The translations under genes and the position numbers were made by a program. DNA of 64,000 nucleotides from Pseudoalteromonas luteoviolacea (GTDB lineage: Bacteria; Pseudomonadota; Gammaproteobacteria; Enterobacterales; Alteromonadaceae), in assembly GCF_001696455.1 (NCBI RefSeq), contig NZ_MAUJ01000001.1, positions 496,001 through 560,000 on the forward strand, written 5' to 3'. Under the pieces are notes generated by a model that did not search any database, was not told where the DNA came from, and worked only from the letters and a program-made list of their open reading frames with translations. Shown in pieces: positions 8,718-16,908 of this stretch (position 1 is the first letter of the stretch; each line of letters opens with the position of its first letter).

Positions 8718-10901
8718 ATGGAAATTAAAGTTAATTTTCTCGATAATCTAAGACTTGAAGCCAAGTTTGATGATTTTAGTGTTATTGCTGACCAACCTAT
8801 CCGATACAAAGGTGATGGCTCGGCACCTAGCCCCTTTGATTATTTCTTAGCCTCATCTGCACTTTGTGCGGCATACTTCGTTAAGGTCTATTGCGTTTCA
8901 CGCGACATCTCAACAGATGGGATCCGTATTTCACAAAATAACATCGTTGACCCTGAAGATAGATATAACCAGATTTTTAAGATTCAAGTCGAGCTACCTG
9001 AAAGTATTTCAGAAAAAGATCGTAAAGGTATTTTGCGCTCTATCGACCGCTGTACTGTGAAAAAAGTAATTCAAACCGGTCCTGACTTCCAGATTGAAGA
9101 TGTAGAAAGCTTGGATGACGATGCGCAAGCCATGCTAATGGCGAAGCCTGAACAAGATGCCAACACATTTATCTTGGGTAAAGACTTACCGCTCGAGCAA
9201 ACCATTGCCAATATGACTGGGATTTTGTCTGATCTTGGCATGAAAATCGAAGTGGCCTCATGGCGTAATATTGTGCCAAATGTTTGGTCACTCCATATTC
9301 GTGATGCTGCGTCACAAATGTGCTTTACCAATGGTAAAGGCGCAACTAAAGAAAGTGCGCTTTGCTCAGCGTTAGGTGAGTTTATTGAGCGTTTGAACTG
9401 TAACTTCTTTTACAATGATCAGTTCTTTGGGGAAGAAATCGCGAACAGTGATTTTGTTCATTATCCAAATGAAAAGTGGTTCCAACCGGGTCCAAATGAT
9501 GAACTGCCTGCTGAGATTTTAGACGAGCATACACGCGCAATTTATGATGCTGAAGGTGAATTGAAAGGGTCAAACTTAATTGATACTAACTCAGGCAATG
9601 TTGCGCGTGGTATTTGTTCTATCCCTTATACGCGACACTCTGATGGCGAAACGGTGTACTTGCCATCAAACCTGATTGAGAACTTGTTTTTAAGCAATGG
9701 GATGAGCGCAGGTAATAACTTAGCGGAAGCCAAGGTTCAGTGTTTATCAGAAATTTTTGAGCGCGCGGTCAAAAAGCAGATTATAGAGCAAGAAATTGTA
9801 TTGCCTGACGTGCCGGAAGAGGTTTTGGCAAAATACCCTGGGATTGTTGACGGCATTAAAGCTTTGGAGCAACAGGGATTCCCAGTGGTTGTTAAAGACG
9901 CGTCACTGGGCGGGCAGTTTCCGGTGATGTGTGTAACGCTTATGAACCCTAAGACGGGCGGTGTATTTGCTTCGTTTGGCGCGCACCCAAGTTTTGAAGT
10001 GGCACTAGAGCGCAGCTTGACTGAGTTGCTGCAAGGTCGCAGTTTTGAAGGCTTGAATGATGTACCACGTCCAACCTTTAACAGCATGGCGGTATCTGAG
10101 CCAGAGAACTTTGTTGAGCACTTCATTGATTCTACGGGTGTTATTTCTTGGCGTTTCTTCAGTGCTAAGAAAGATTATGACTTTGTAGAGTGGGATTTCT
10201 CAGGGACCAATGAAGAAGAATGTGATCAGCTATTTGGTATCTTAAAAGATTTAGGTAAAGAAGCGTACATCGCTGAGTTTACTGACTTGGGTGTGGCATG
10301 TCGCATTTTGGTACCGGGTTACTCAGAGGTTTACCCTGCAGAAGATTTGATCTGGGATAACACCAATAAGGCATTGCAGTATCGTGAAGATATTTTAAAC
10401 CTCCACAGATTAAGCGACGAAGCCCTTGCTGATTTAGTAAATCGATTAGAAGAGAGCCAGCTAGACAACTATACCGACATTATTACGCTGATTGGTATTG
10501 AGTTTGATGACAATACAGTTTGGGGACAGTTGACTATCTTAGAGCTTAAATTGCTGATCTATTTAGCGCTGGGAGATTTAGAAGAGACAATGGACCTAGT
10601 TGAGTCGTTCCTTCAATACAACGACAACACGGTAGAGCGTGGTATGTTCTATCAAGCTATGCATACAGTACTTGAAATTGCTCTAGATGAAGAGTTAGAA
10701 ATCGAAGATTACATTTACAATCTAACGAGAATGTTTGGTCAAGATGTGATGGATAACGTAATTGGGTCAATTAATGGTGACGTACGATTCTACGGCTTAA
10801 CCGAAACAAGTACTAAGCTTGAGGGCCTAGACAGACACCTTAAGTTGATTGAAAGCTACAAGAAGCTTCATAAAGCTCGCGCTGCTATTGCCGCAAAATA
10901 G
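8718..10901 (+). CDS. OsmC domain-YcaO domain fusion protein
   Basis: A 727-residue protein with two parts. Residues 1-135 form an OsmC-like domain (FDYFLASSALCAAYFVKVYC, with a cysteine in the position of the first peroxidatic Cys; SIDRCTVKKVIQTGP carries a second). The rest is a YcaO domain: the ATP-binding signature is seen as SAGNNLAEAKVQCLSEIFERAV and GKGATKESALCSALGEFIERL. The C-terminal about 200 residues are acidic and helical, like the tail of Escherichia coli YcaO. YcaO enzymes activate amide carbonyls with ATP. E. coli YcaO has been linked to RimO-dependent methylthiolation of ribosomal protein S12, and no azole-peptide biosynthesis genes surround this one, so a housekeeping role is more likely than peptide natural-product synthesis. 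ATG 8718 is preferred over the upstream extension because of GGAAGAG. Confidence 0.92.
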   Translation: MEIKVNFLDNLRLEAKFDDFSVIADQPIRYKGDGSAPSPFDYFLASSALCAAYFVKVYCVSRDISTDGIRISQNNIVDPEDRYNQIFKIQVELPESISEKDRKGILRSIDRCTVKKVIQTGPDFQIEDVESLDDDAQAMLMAKPEQDANTFILGKDLPLEQTIANMTGILSDLGMKIEVASWRNIVPNVWSLHIRDAASQMCFTNGKGATKESALCSALGEFIERLNCNFFYNDQFFGEEIANSDFVHYPNEKWFQPGPNDELPAEILDEHTRAIYDAEGELKGSNLIDTNSGNVARGICSIPYTRHSDGETVYLPSNLIENLFLSNGMSAGNNLAEAKVQCLSEIFERAVKKQIIEQEIVLPDVPEEVLAKYPGIVDGIKALEQQGFPVVVKDASLGGQFPVMCVTLMNPKTGGVFASFGAHPSFEVALERSLTELLQGRSFEGLNDVPRPTFNSMAVSEPENFVEHFIDSTGVISWRFFSAKKDYDFVEWDFSGTNEEECDQLFGILKDLGKEAYIAEFTDLGVACRILVPGYSEVYPAEDLIWDNTNKALQYREDILNLHRLSDEALADLVNRLEESQLDNYTDIITLIGIEFDDNTVWGQLTILELKLLIYLALGDLEETMDLVESFLQYNDNTVERGMFYQAMHTVLEIALDEELEIEDYIYNLTRMFGQDVMDNVIGSINGDVRFYGLTETSTKLEGLDRHLKLIESYKKLHKARAAIAAK

Positions 10902-10924
10902 TCGAGTTTAATTGATGCTATGAC

Positions 10925-10956
10925 AAAGCCCGAAGCATGTCCTTCGGGCTTTTTAA
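10925..10956 (+). terminator. Rho-independent terminator after ycaO-like gene
   Basis: An 11-bp stem AAAGCCCGAAG / CTTCGGGCTTT with a six-base loop is followed by TTTAATTTT. It lies 24 bases after the stop of the OsmC-YcaO gene. Confidence 0.9.
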
Positions 10957-10977
10957 TTTTGTGTGCCTTTTTTTGCG

Positions 10978-11277
10978 TTATTCACCGCCACCACCGCCGC
11001 CGCCAGAGTCTCCTCCAAAGCTACTGCTGCCACCACTGCTACTGTCATGATGACTATCTCCGGTACCATATAAAAAGATGTGACTGCTAGAGCTCGACTT
11101 TGTGTTGGCGCTGACGTTACTTCTCCCTGAAAGGGATAAATATAGCCTTCTTAAAATACTCAAAGTAAATATCAGAATGAGAATAGGGCAAATAATACCT
11201 GCAATCACAGAAGGTGATTGTAGATCTGTAAAATACCAAGATGCAATTAATCCTGATGTATTAATAATCCAAAACAT
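10978..11277 (-). CDS. Small membrane protein with Ser/Gly-rich tail
   Basis: A 99-residue protein of no family I can name. It has two predicted membrane segments (IINTSGLIASWYF and SVIAGIICPILILIFTLSI), then a basic region (RRLYLSLSGRS), a serine run, and a C-terminal tail made almost only of Gly and Ser ending in seven glycines and a glutamate. A good Shine-Dalgarno (TAAGGAGT) precedes the ATG. Similar Ser/Gly-rich C-termini occur in TPM-domain and DUF2207-type membrane proteins, so this may be a stripped-down relative; that is a guess. It is convergent with the YcaO gene. Confidence 0.6.
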   Translation of the reverse strand: MFWIINTSGLIASWYFTDLQSPSVIAGIICPILILIFTLSILRRLYLSLSGRSNVSANTKSSSSSHIFLYGTGDSHHDSSSGGSSSFGGDSGGGGGGGE

Positions 11278-11458
11278 AACAACTCCTTAAATGGTTATTT
11301 TTGCGGTTTTACAACCGAGTCCATATATTTTTGTTAGTTCATGCATTGTTTCAGGTCTGATTTAGGCTAACAAGATTATTGCATAATGGCAAATTGGGTA
11401 AAAATATGGTCATTATCTGGTGTTGGTGAGCGATGAATTTTTACAAGAATAGTGTTTT

Positions 11459-11845
11459 TTATTTTAATTTAGGTTTTTCATGGTGTTGAAACGCTTTTTG
11501 CCTCTTTGAAAATAGAATAATAAATTCTCCAATGCTGATAATGGTCAGTTGCCCCAAAATGAGCATGAGTATCGCTGTGTAATGCAAATGAATTGATTCA
11601 AATTTGAAATTGATCGTATAGCAAAGTGTAAGGAGTAAAGGGGTGTAAATACTGCGAATATGGCGAATTAGGTTATTGGCTTTTTCTACCATTACTAAGA
11701 TAAGTACAAAAAGGTATGGAATGGATAGTACGATAAGCTCGGTTAGTTCTCTGTCCCAGTACTTATAAATAGTTCCCCCCATTGCTGTGACTAAGAGTAG
11801 TATGGCAGTGCGGTATGTTTTTTCAATATTCATCTTTTTAATCAT
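11459..11845 (-). CDS. Hypothetical four-helix membrane protein
   Basis: A 128-residue protein with about four hydrophobic segments (TAILLLVTAMGGTIY, LIVLSIPYLFVLILVMV, YTPLLLTLCYTINF, AILMLILGQLTIISIGEFIIL) and a basic C-terminus. No family recognised. No clear ribosome site is seen before the ATG at 11845 or the alternative at 11833. It is AT-rich like the surrounding 11.3-12.1 kb stretch, which may be a recently acquired or fast-evolving patch. Confidence 0.5.
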   Translation of the reverse strand: MIKKMNIEKTYRTAILLLVTAMGGTIYKYWDRELTELIVLSIPYLFVLILVMVEKANNLIRHIRSIYTPLLLTLCYTINFKFESIHLHYTAILMLILGQLTIISIGEFIILFSKRQKAFQHHEKPKLK

Positions 11846-12090
11846 ATATGTATTTTTTAGGGGGTTTATTTTTAAATGGGTAACTTAAGCGTGTAATTTA
11901 CTTTAATATATCGCGGTTTTAAAAATGATGTTAGATTTTTTATTTTTATGACTACTTCGATGCAACGTTATGTGAACGGTTAAAAGTGCGTGTTAAATGA
12001 AAGTTTTTGCAGGTTTTTATTGTGGTTAGTGACTATGAAGAAATTATTTATTAAAGTGTGAAATCAGAAAATATTACAGGGAGTTTTAAA

Positions 12091-13140
12091 TTGATAAAGC
12101 CAAAGCCACTAAAGCCGGGAGACAATATCGCAGTTTTGTCTCCATCAACTGGTTTGCCATCTGTATTTCCCCATATTTACGAGTCTGGTATTCGTAACTT
12201 AAACGCACTAGGGTTTAATGTCGTTGAATTCCCTACAGCACGTATGGATATTGATGAAGTATTTAACAACCCGAAATTAAGAGCACAGGACCTAAACCGC
12301 GCTTTTTCGGATAGCAATATACATGGCATTATTGCAACTATTGGCGGCAATGATTCTGCGAGGGTACTTAAGTATTTAGATCCCGACATGATTAAAGCAA
12401 ACCCTAAACTCTTTATGGGATTCTCAGATTTTACGGCGGTTTCAGCGTTTGTAAATCAGCTGGGGTTGGTTACTTTTAACGGTCCTTCCATCATGGCTGG
12501 CTTTTCGCAGTTACACAACTTGCCAGCCGTGTATCAGCGTTATTTAAAGTCATTCTTATTTGAGCCTTGGCATAATTTTACTTTTCCCACCTTTGAAAGC
12601 TACAGCGATGGGTACCCTGATTGGGCAATAGCCAGTAATGTAGGACTATTGCATGCAAATAAAAGTAATGATGGGCCTAGGCTTTTACAATCAGCGGGTT
12701 CGCAGCAAAAAAGTGTTACCGGGCAGTTATTTGGTGGATGCATTGAAGTGCTGGAAATGCTCAAGGGTACACCGTATTGGCCTGCCCCAGATTTTTGGCA
12801 GGGGAAAATTCTGTTCTTTGAAACATCAGAAGAAAAACCGTCTATTGACTACGTGAAGTACTGGTTGAGGAACTACGGCGTTATGGGGGTTTTTGAGCAA
12901 ATATCTGGGTTATTGTTTGGTCGAGCTCGTGATTATAGCAATGAAGAAAAAGCGAAGTTGGATGATGTTATTTTGTCTGTGATAAAGGGCGAATTTGGTT
13001 GCAACAACCTGACTGTTGTGAGCAACTTAGATTTTGGACATACAGATCCTCAATTAATTATTCCCCAGGGGGTAACAGCAGAAATTGATAGTCAAACTAA
13101 GCAGATACGTTTGTTGGAATCTCCTTTTGATTTAGGGTAA
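12091..13140 (+). CDS. S66-family LD-carboxypeptidase (LdcA/MccF type)
   Basis: A 349-residue serine peptidase of family S66. The N-terminus IKPKPLKPGDNIAVLSPS is typical. The nucleophile region is MGFSDFTAVS (Ser of G-F-S-D), and the rest of the catalytic triad is expected at GGCIEVLEML (Glu) and FGHTDPQLIIP (His). Family members trim L,D-linked tetrapeptides of recycled murein or hydrolyse peptide-nucleotide toxins such as microcin C; the sequence alone does not decide which. The longest frame begins at GTG 12058, but AGGGAG at 12078-12083 sits 7 bases before a TTG at 12091, and starting there gives the usual N-terminus, so I chose the TTG. Confidence 0.88.
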   Translation: MIKPKPLKPGDNIAVLSPSTGLPSVFPHIYESGIRNLNALGFNVVEFPTARMDIDEVFNNPKLRAQDLNRAFSDSNIHGIIATIGGNDSARVLKYLDPDMIKANPKLFMGFSDFTAVSAFVNQLGLVTFNGPSIMAGFSQLHNLPAVYQRYLKSFLFEPWHNFTFPTFESYSDGYPDWAIASNVGLLHANKSNDGPRLLQSAGSQQKSVTGQLFGGCIEVLEMLKGTPYWPAPDFWQGKILFFETSEEKPSIDYVKYWLRNYGVMGVFEQISGLLFGRARDYSNEEKAKLDDVILSVIKGEFGCNNLTVVSNLDFGHTDPQLIIPQGVTAEIDSQTKQIRLLESPFDLG

Positions 13141-13192
13141 CTTGATTCAACATCATTAAGAGTGGTCGTAAGAAAGCGAGCAGGGCAGGGAA

Positions 13193-14083
13193 ATGGAAAT
13201 AGCAAGTTATTGTCAGCAACATATTTTGGTTATTCCACAAGCCTTGGGGGCATTATCGGATGTAAGTAAAGTTGTCAGTTGTGACGGCTCCTCACTGTAT
13301 TACAAAGATCTAGAGCAGGACTTGGTAGATGTTGAATTTTACACAAATCAGCTGTGTTTGGTTTTTGTTGAAAAGGGAAGTGAAACACTGACAAGTTGGC
13401 AGAATAATCAGGTTGCGCTAACGGCAGGTCAAGGCATTTTGCTCTGTCAGGGGCAAAACTTGCATTCAGATTTTGTGAAATGCACACAAGACTTAAAAGC
13501 TTGGCTGGTGTTTTTTGATAAAGCACTGGTTGAACGCTTTTTACTGTCCCTTGAAGTCGGAGTGAATAAGTCTAACGTGTCGACAGAGAGTACTTTGATT
13601 GTGGAGCATCAGGTTGTCGCAACGTTTTTTCAGCAATTAAGCGGCTACCTTGAACATGAAATTCGCCTTGAAAACATGCTCGATTGCAAACTGACAGAAT
13701 TATTACACTTATTGTATGCGGTATGTGGTGAAGAGCTACGCGCTTTACTTCAGATGTCAGAGTTGGCACTACCGGCAAAACGCAATCTATATCGGCTTTT
13801 AGAGCAAGACCATGTGTTAAAACTGTCTGTCTCCGATTTGGCAAAGCTTTCAGGCAGAAGTCTATCCGGTTTTCAAAGAGATTTTAAACAGCTTTATACG
13901 CAGTCGCCTAAGCAATGGTTGATCAAAAAGCGTATGGAATATGCCAATAGACTCGTTTCTCAAGGGCAAATGTGTATTACGAATGTGGCGCTTGAAGTAG
14001 GTTACAATAATGTTTCGCATTTCATTAAGGCATATAAAAGCACATTTGGAGAAACACCTAAGCAACAAGCATTAAAGACCTGA
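13193..14083 (+). CDS. AraC-family transcriptional regulator
   Basis: A 296-residue regulator with an N-terminal cupin-like sensing domain (LVFVEKGSETLTSWQNNQVALTAGQGILL, a typical ExsA/PchR-like arrangement) and a C-terminal pair of HTH motifs (LSVSDLAKLSGRSLSGFQRDF and ITNVALEVGYNNVSHFIKAYK, then FGETPKQ). The gene lies 52 bases downstream of the carboxypeptidase and 87 bases upstream of a small ABM-like gene, all on the same strand. Targets are not visible; the ABM gene is a candidate. Confidence 0.92.
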   Translation: MEIASYCQQHILVIPQALGALSDVSKVVSCDGSSLYYKDLEQDLVDVEFYTNQLCLVFVEKGSETLTSWQNNQVALTAGQGILLCQGQNLHSDFVKCTQDLKAWLVFFDKALVERFLLSLEVGVNKSNVSTESTLIVEHQVVATFFQQLSGYLEHEIRLENMLDCKLTELLHLLYAVCGEELRALLQMSELALPAKRNLYRLLEQDHVLKLSVSDLAKLSGRSLSGFQRDFKQLYTQSPKQWLIKKRMEYANRLVSQGQMCITNVALEVGYNNVSHFIKAYKSTFGETPKQQALKT

Positions 14084-14170
14084 CTTAAAAACCGTAATTT
14101 TCAGAATTTTGCGGAGTTATTTGTAGGTTATTGCGTAAATTGACTTCCGACTAACAAAGAAGGAGGCAAT

Positions 14171-14461
14171 ATGCCCGTAAGAGTACAAATTACTTGTAGT
14201 TTGGAACCTAGTAACTACCCACCCCTTAAAGCTTTTTTAGCGCAAAACCTACCTAACGTAAGAGGTTTTGATGGATGTGAAAGAGTCAATATACTGTTTG
14301 ATGAAACTCAGTCTAAGATGCTGATTGATGAAGATTGGCAAAGTCTTAAAGCGCACCAAAACTATATGGCGTTTATCAATAAAAATGGCGTGCTTGAAAA
14401 GTTAACAGCACACTTTAGCGAACCACCTAATATCAATTATTTTTATCTTAGCAGCCTCTAG
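14171..14461 (+). CDS. Small ABM-like (ferredoxin-like fold) protein
   Basis: A 96-residue protein with the pattern of the antibiotic biosynthesis monooxygenase/dimeric alpha-beta barrel superfamily: a first strand (RVQITCSLEPSN), a helix (LKAFLAQNLPNVRGFDGCE), a strand with NILFDETQSKMLIDEDW and a closing helix-strand (HQNYMAFINKNGVLEKL). The W-x-S/D-x-x-A-H-x-x-Y block (DWQSLKAHQNYMAF) is characteristic. An AGGAGG ribosome site precedes the start. Members are heme-degrading enzymes, quinol monooxygenases or of unknown function. Located right after an AraC regulator. Confidence 0.75.
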   Translation: MPVRVQITCSLEPSNYPPLKAFLAQNLPNVRGFDGCERVNILFDETQSKMLIDEDWQSLKAHQNYMAFINKNGVLEKLTAHFSEPPNINYFYLSSL

Positions 14462-14570
14462 TATTTATGGCGTATATTGGCTAATAATATGCGCCATGTA
14501 ACAAATAGCTGGAGCAGATGAGACACTTTCTTCTTAACATAGTGATTAATATGGGCTACATTATGGGTCC

Positions 14571-15107
14571 ATGGAAAAGAAAAAAATATCAAAGTACTTG
14601 AGCCTTATTCTTAGGCATCAACCCGAATTAATAAACCTCGAATTAGACAGTCACGGTTGGGCTGACATTAATACGCTCATTCTAAATACAACAAAATATG
14701 CGCTGACAGCAGAGTTAATATATGACCTTGTTAGGGGCAATGATAAACAACGTTTTGCAATTAGCGACGATGGAAAAAGGATTAGAGCCAACCAAGGACA
14801 TTCAATACCAATTGATTTAGGCTTAACTGCGATACAACCACCCAAGGTTTTGTTTCATGGGACAGCCAGTCGGTTTTTACCGTCAATACACGCAAAAGGC
14901 TTACTCAAAGGAGAACGCCATCATGTTCATTTAACCGAGTCAGCAGATACTGCCCGCACCGTTGGTAGTCGCTATGGCAGCGCCATAATTCTGACCATAG
15001 ATTCCGAGCTGATGTATCAACAAGGCGCACAATTTTATAAAACAAAAAATGATGTTTGGTTGGTGGAGTATGTGCCAGCGGACAAAATTGTGAACAATGA
15101 TACTTGA
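14571..15107 (+). CDS. kptA: RNA 2'-phosphotransferase (Tpt1/KptA)
   Basis: A 178-residue enzyme that moves the 2'-phosphate from a spliced-RNA-like junction to NAD, forming ADP-ribose 1'',2''-cyclic phosphate. Seen: the N-terminal KptA signature KISKYLSLILRHQPELINLEL, the winged-helix half, and in the C-terminal ADP-ribosyltransferase-like half FHGTASRFLPSIHAKGL and HHVHLTESADTARTVGSRYG with the conserved His and Arg. Length matches bacterial KptA. The natural bacterial substrate is unclear. No strong ribosome site precedes the ATG. It lies 14 bases before the Vat-type gene, perhaps in one transcript. Confidence 0.93.
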   Translation: MEKKKISKYLSLILRHQPELINLELDSHGWADINTLILNTTKYALTAELIYDLVRGNDKQRFAISDDGKRIRANQGHSIPIDLGLTAIQPPKVLFHGTASRFLPSIHAKGLLKGERHHVHLTESADTARTVGSRYGSAIILTIDSELMYQQGAQFYKTKNDVWLVEYVPADKIVNNDT

Positions 15108-15121
15108 ATTAAGGTGATGCT

Positions 15122-15757
15122 TTGAAAGGACCTAATCCAAATAATAAGACGCCACTAGAGGGCTTTCCACAAGTTGGTTTTCTAAAAAACTTTATCACTT
15201 CAAAAAATATATTAGTTGGTGATTATACCTATTACGACGATCCTCAAGGGCCTGAAAACTTTGAGAGCAATGTGCTTTATCATTTCGATTTTATCGGAGA
15301 TAAATTAATTATCGGCAAATTTTGCGCGATTGCTACCGATGTTAAATTTATAATGAATGGTGCCAACCATAAACTGTCTGGGTTCTCCACTTATCCCTTT
15401 TATATTTTTGGTAATGGTTGGGAGTCGGCAATGCCAGAAGAAGGGGAACTGCCGTTTAAAGGAGACACGGAAATTGGTCACGACGTGTGGATAGGTTATG
15501 AGTCGACAATCATGGCAGGTGTCAAAATTGGTAGTGGCGCGATAGTGGCCAGTAAATCGGTTGTGACCCAAGATGTGCCGCCATACAGTGTTGTGGGGGG
15601 TAACCCTGCAAAAGTGATAAAAATGCGATTTGAGCAACCGGTTATCGACGAACTGTTGAGTATTGCTTGGTGGAGTTGGTCTGAAGATAAAATAACCGCA
15701 AACTTAGATGCAATAGTTGGTTGTGATTTAGCAAAGCTTCGAGAGGCTAATTTATGA
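15122..15757 (+). CDS. Vat-type xenobiotic O-acetyltransferase (left-handed beta-helix)
   Basis: A 211-residue hexapeptide-repeat acetyltransferase. It follows the Vat streptogramin A acetyltransferase pattern closely: [20 protein letters not shown] at the start, [32 protein letters not shown], then [17 protein letters not shown] where the His after GAN is the catalytic base, [20 protein letters not shown] and [14 protein letters not shown]. The start codon is TTG, with AAGGTGA 3 bases upstream of it. Chromosomal relatives in marine bacteria are common and need not confer resistance, so the physiological acceptor is unknown. The stop overlaps the start of the next gene (ATGA). Confidence 0.9.
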   Translation: MKGPNPNNKTPLEGFPQVGFLKNFITSKNILVGDYTYYDDPQGPENFESNVLYHFDFIGDKLIIGKFCAIATDVKFIMNGANHKLSGFSTYPFYIFGNGWESAMPEEGELPFKGDTEIGHDVWIGYESTIMAGVKIGSGAIVASKSVVTQDVPPYSVVGGNPAKVIKMRFEQPVIDELLSIAWWSWSEDKITANLDAIVGCDLAKLREANL

Positions 15758-16176
15758 GCGCGCCAAATTCCGCACGCACAGCGTCAAAGAGCGATAAGGC
15801 TATTTCGGTTTGTTTATGGGTTTCGTTACTCTTTTCAATAGCAACGTTTGGCTTATACGTTTCTGACTCGAGCAACTTTGACCATGTTTTTAGTTTTGTA
15901 AAATCGGGTTATATGTTCTTTTTTGTGGCGCTATATAGTTACATCACTTGGCAGTGGATAAAGGCACCTAACTCAATCGTTAAGCCTCTGTTTTGGATAA
16001 GCTTATTAGAAATACTCACATTACAGTGGGAGCAATGGAACATTGGCTTGAACCCATTTTCAGTTATTGGAGTCACACTTAGTTTTGAGCATTTCTCCAT
16101 CTCAGTGAATGTTATCGCTATTACACTGCTTGGTTTTACATGGCGCTACAAACAAAAATTGGTCAACGCAGAATAA
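15754..16176 (+). CDS. Hypothetical four-helix membrane protein
   Basis: A 140-residue protein with four hydrophobic segments ([65 protein letters not shown]). I do not recognise the family. It overlaps the Vat-type gene by four bases, so the two are translationally coupled, and it is followed after 10 bases by the GNAT gene. Co-location with an acetyltransferase pair suggests a shared operon but no function can be read. Confidence 0.7.
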   Translation: MSAPNSARTASKSDKAISVCLWVSLLFSIATFGLYVSDSSNFDHVFSFVKSGYMFFFVALYSYITWQWIKAPNSIVKPLFWISLLEILTLQWEQWNIGLNPFSVIGVTLSFEHFSISVNVIAITLLGFTWRYKQKLVNAE

Positions 16177-16186
16177 AGGAATATCT

Positions 16187-16636
16187 ATGGAAAGGTTAAC
16201 CACCATTAATCTGCAACCAGTGACAAAGCAAAACTATGAGGCTATTTGTGACCTAGACGTCAGCAAAACGCAGCAGGATTTTGTGGCATGTAATATGTGG
16301 TCGCTGGTTGAGTCGCATTACAATGATCATTATCAAACTCGCGGGATTTACTTCAACGATGAGCCTGTTGGATTTTTTATGTGGGTACCCGAGTCAAAGG
16401 AGAAGGTTTCAATTTGGCGTTTTATGGTGGACGAAAAGTTTCAAAATAAAGGCATAGGGCGGCAGGCACTACAGCTTGCGATTGATGAAATTAAGCACAG
16501 CTATTCTATTGAATTCATTGAGATATGCTACGATCCTAAAAACGTCACTGCGAAGTCATTTTATGCCAGTTTTGGTTTTGTTGAGTACGGCTTTGATGAG
16601 GAAGAGGAGGAAGTTTTAGCCAAACTAGTACTTTAG
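16187..16636 (+). CDS. GNAT acetyltransferase (polyamine N-acetyltransferase-like)
   Basis: A 149-residue GNAT protein. The N-terminus LQPVTKQNYEAICDLDVSKTQQDFVACNMWSLVES, split here as a pattern of LxPVTKxNYEAxxxLxV and QxxFVAxNxxSLxE, is the hallmark of the BltD/PaiA spermine-spermidine acetyltransferase-like group. The acetyl-CoA loop is FQNKGIGRQALQLA, and the C-terminal NVTAKSFYASFGF matches. ATG 16187 follows AAAGGA by 6 bases; the upstream extension of the frame inside the previous gene is rejected. Polyamine acetylation is a family inference. Confidence 0.88.
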   Translation: MERLTTINLQPVTKQNYEAICDLDVSKTQQDFVACNMWSLVESHYNDHYQTRGIYFNDEPVGFFMWVPESKEKVSIWRFMVDEKFQNKGIGRQALQLAIDEIKHSYSIEFIEICYDPKNVTAKSFYASFGFVEYGFDEEEEEVLAKLVL

Positions 16637-16656
16637 CGATAAGCAACTCCTCAAAT

Positions 16657-16700
16657 AGGGGGATGGCATAAATGTCAGTGTTGGGTGCCATTCCCTTTAA
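16657..16700 (+). terminator. Probable terminator after GNAT gene
   Basis: An imperfect stem GGGGATGGCA / TGCCATTCCC encloses a loop of about 17 bases and is followed by TTTAATG. It closes the kptA-vat-GNAT stretch. Confidence 0.6.
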
Positions 16701-16908
16701 TGTGTACAATCACACCGAAATTAAATTAACCAATTGAATTTATTTATATATCTTATCTTTTTGTGGAAAAATTAAGTATTACATACTTTGTTACACTATA
16801 ACACTTAACCCTATTTTTTGTAGTATGAGCGATTATTTACACACCCATATCATATGTTAGGTTAATGTTTACCGTTGGGATGCAAATAAAATAATATTTG
16901 GTGTGAAA

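Noticed and set aside
8718-10901. YcaO gene as part of an azole-containing peptide gene cluster
   Set aside because: No precursor peptide, dehydrogenase or E1-like partner gene is near it.
15122-15757. Calling the Vat-type gene an acquired resistance gene
   Set aside because: Codon use is like its neighbours and no mobile element is near; similar chromosomal genes are widespread.
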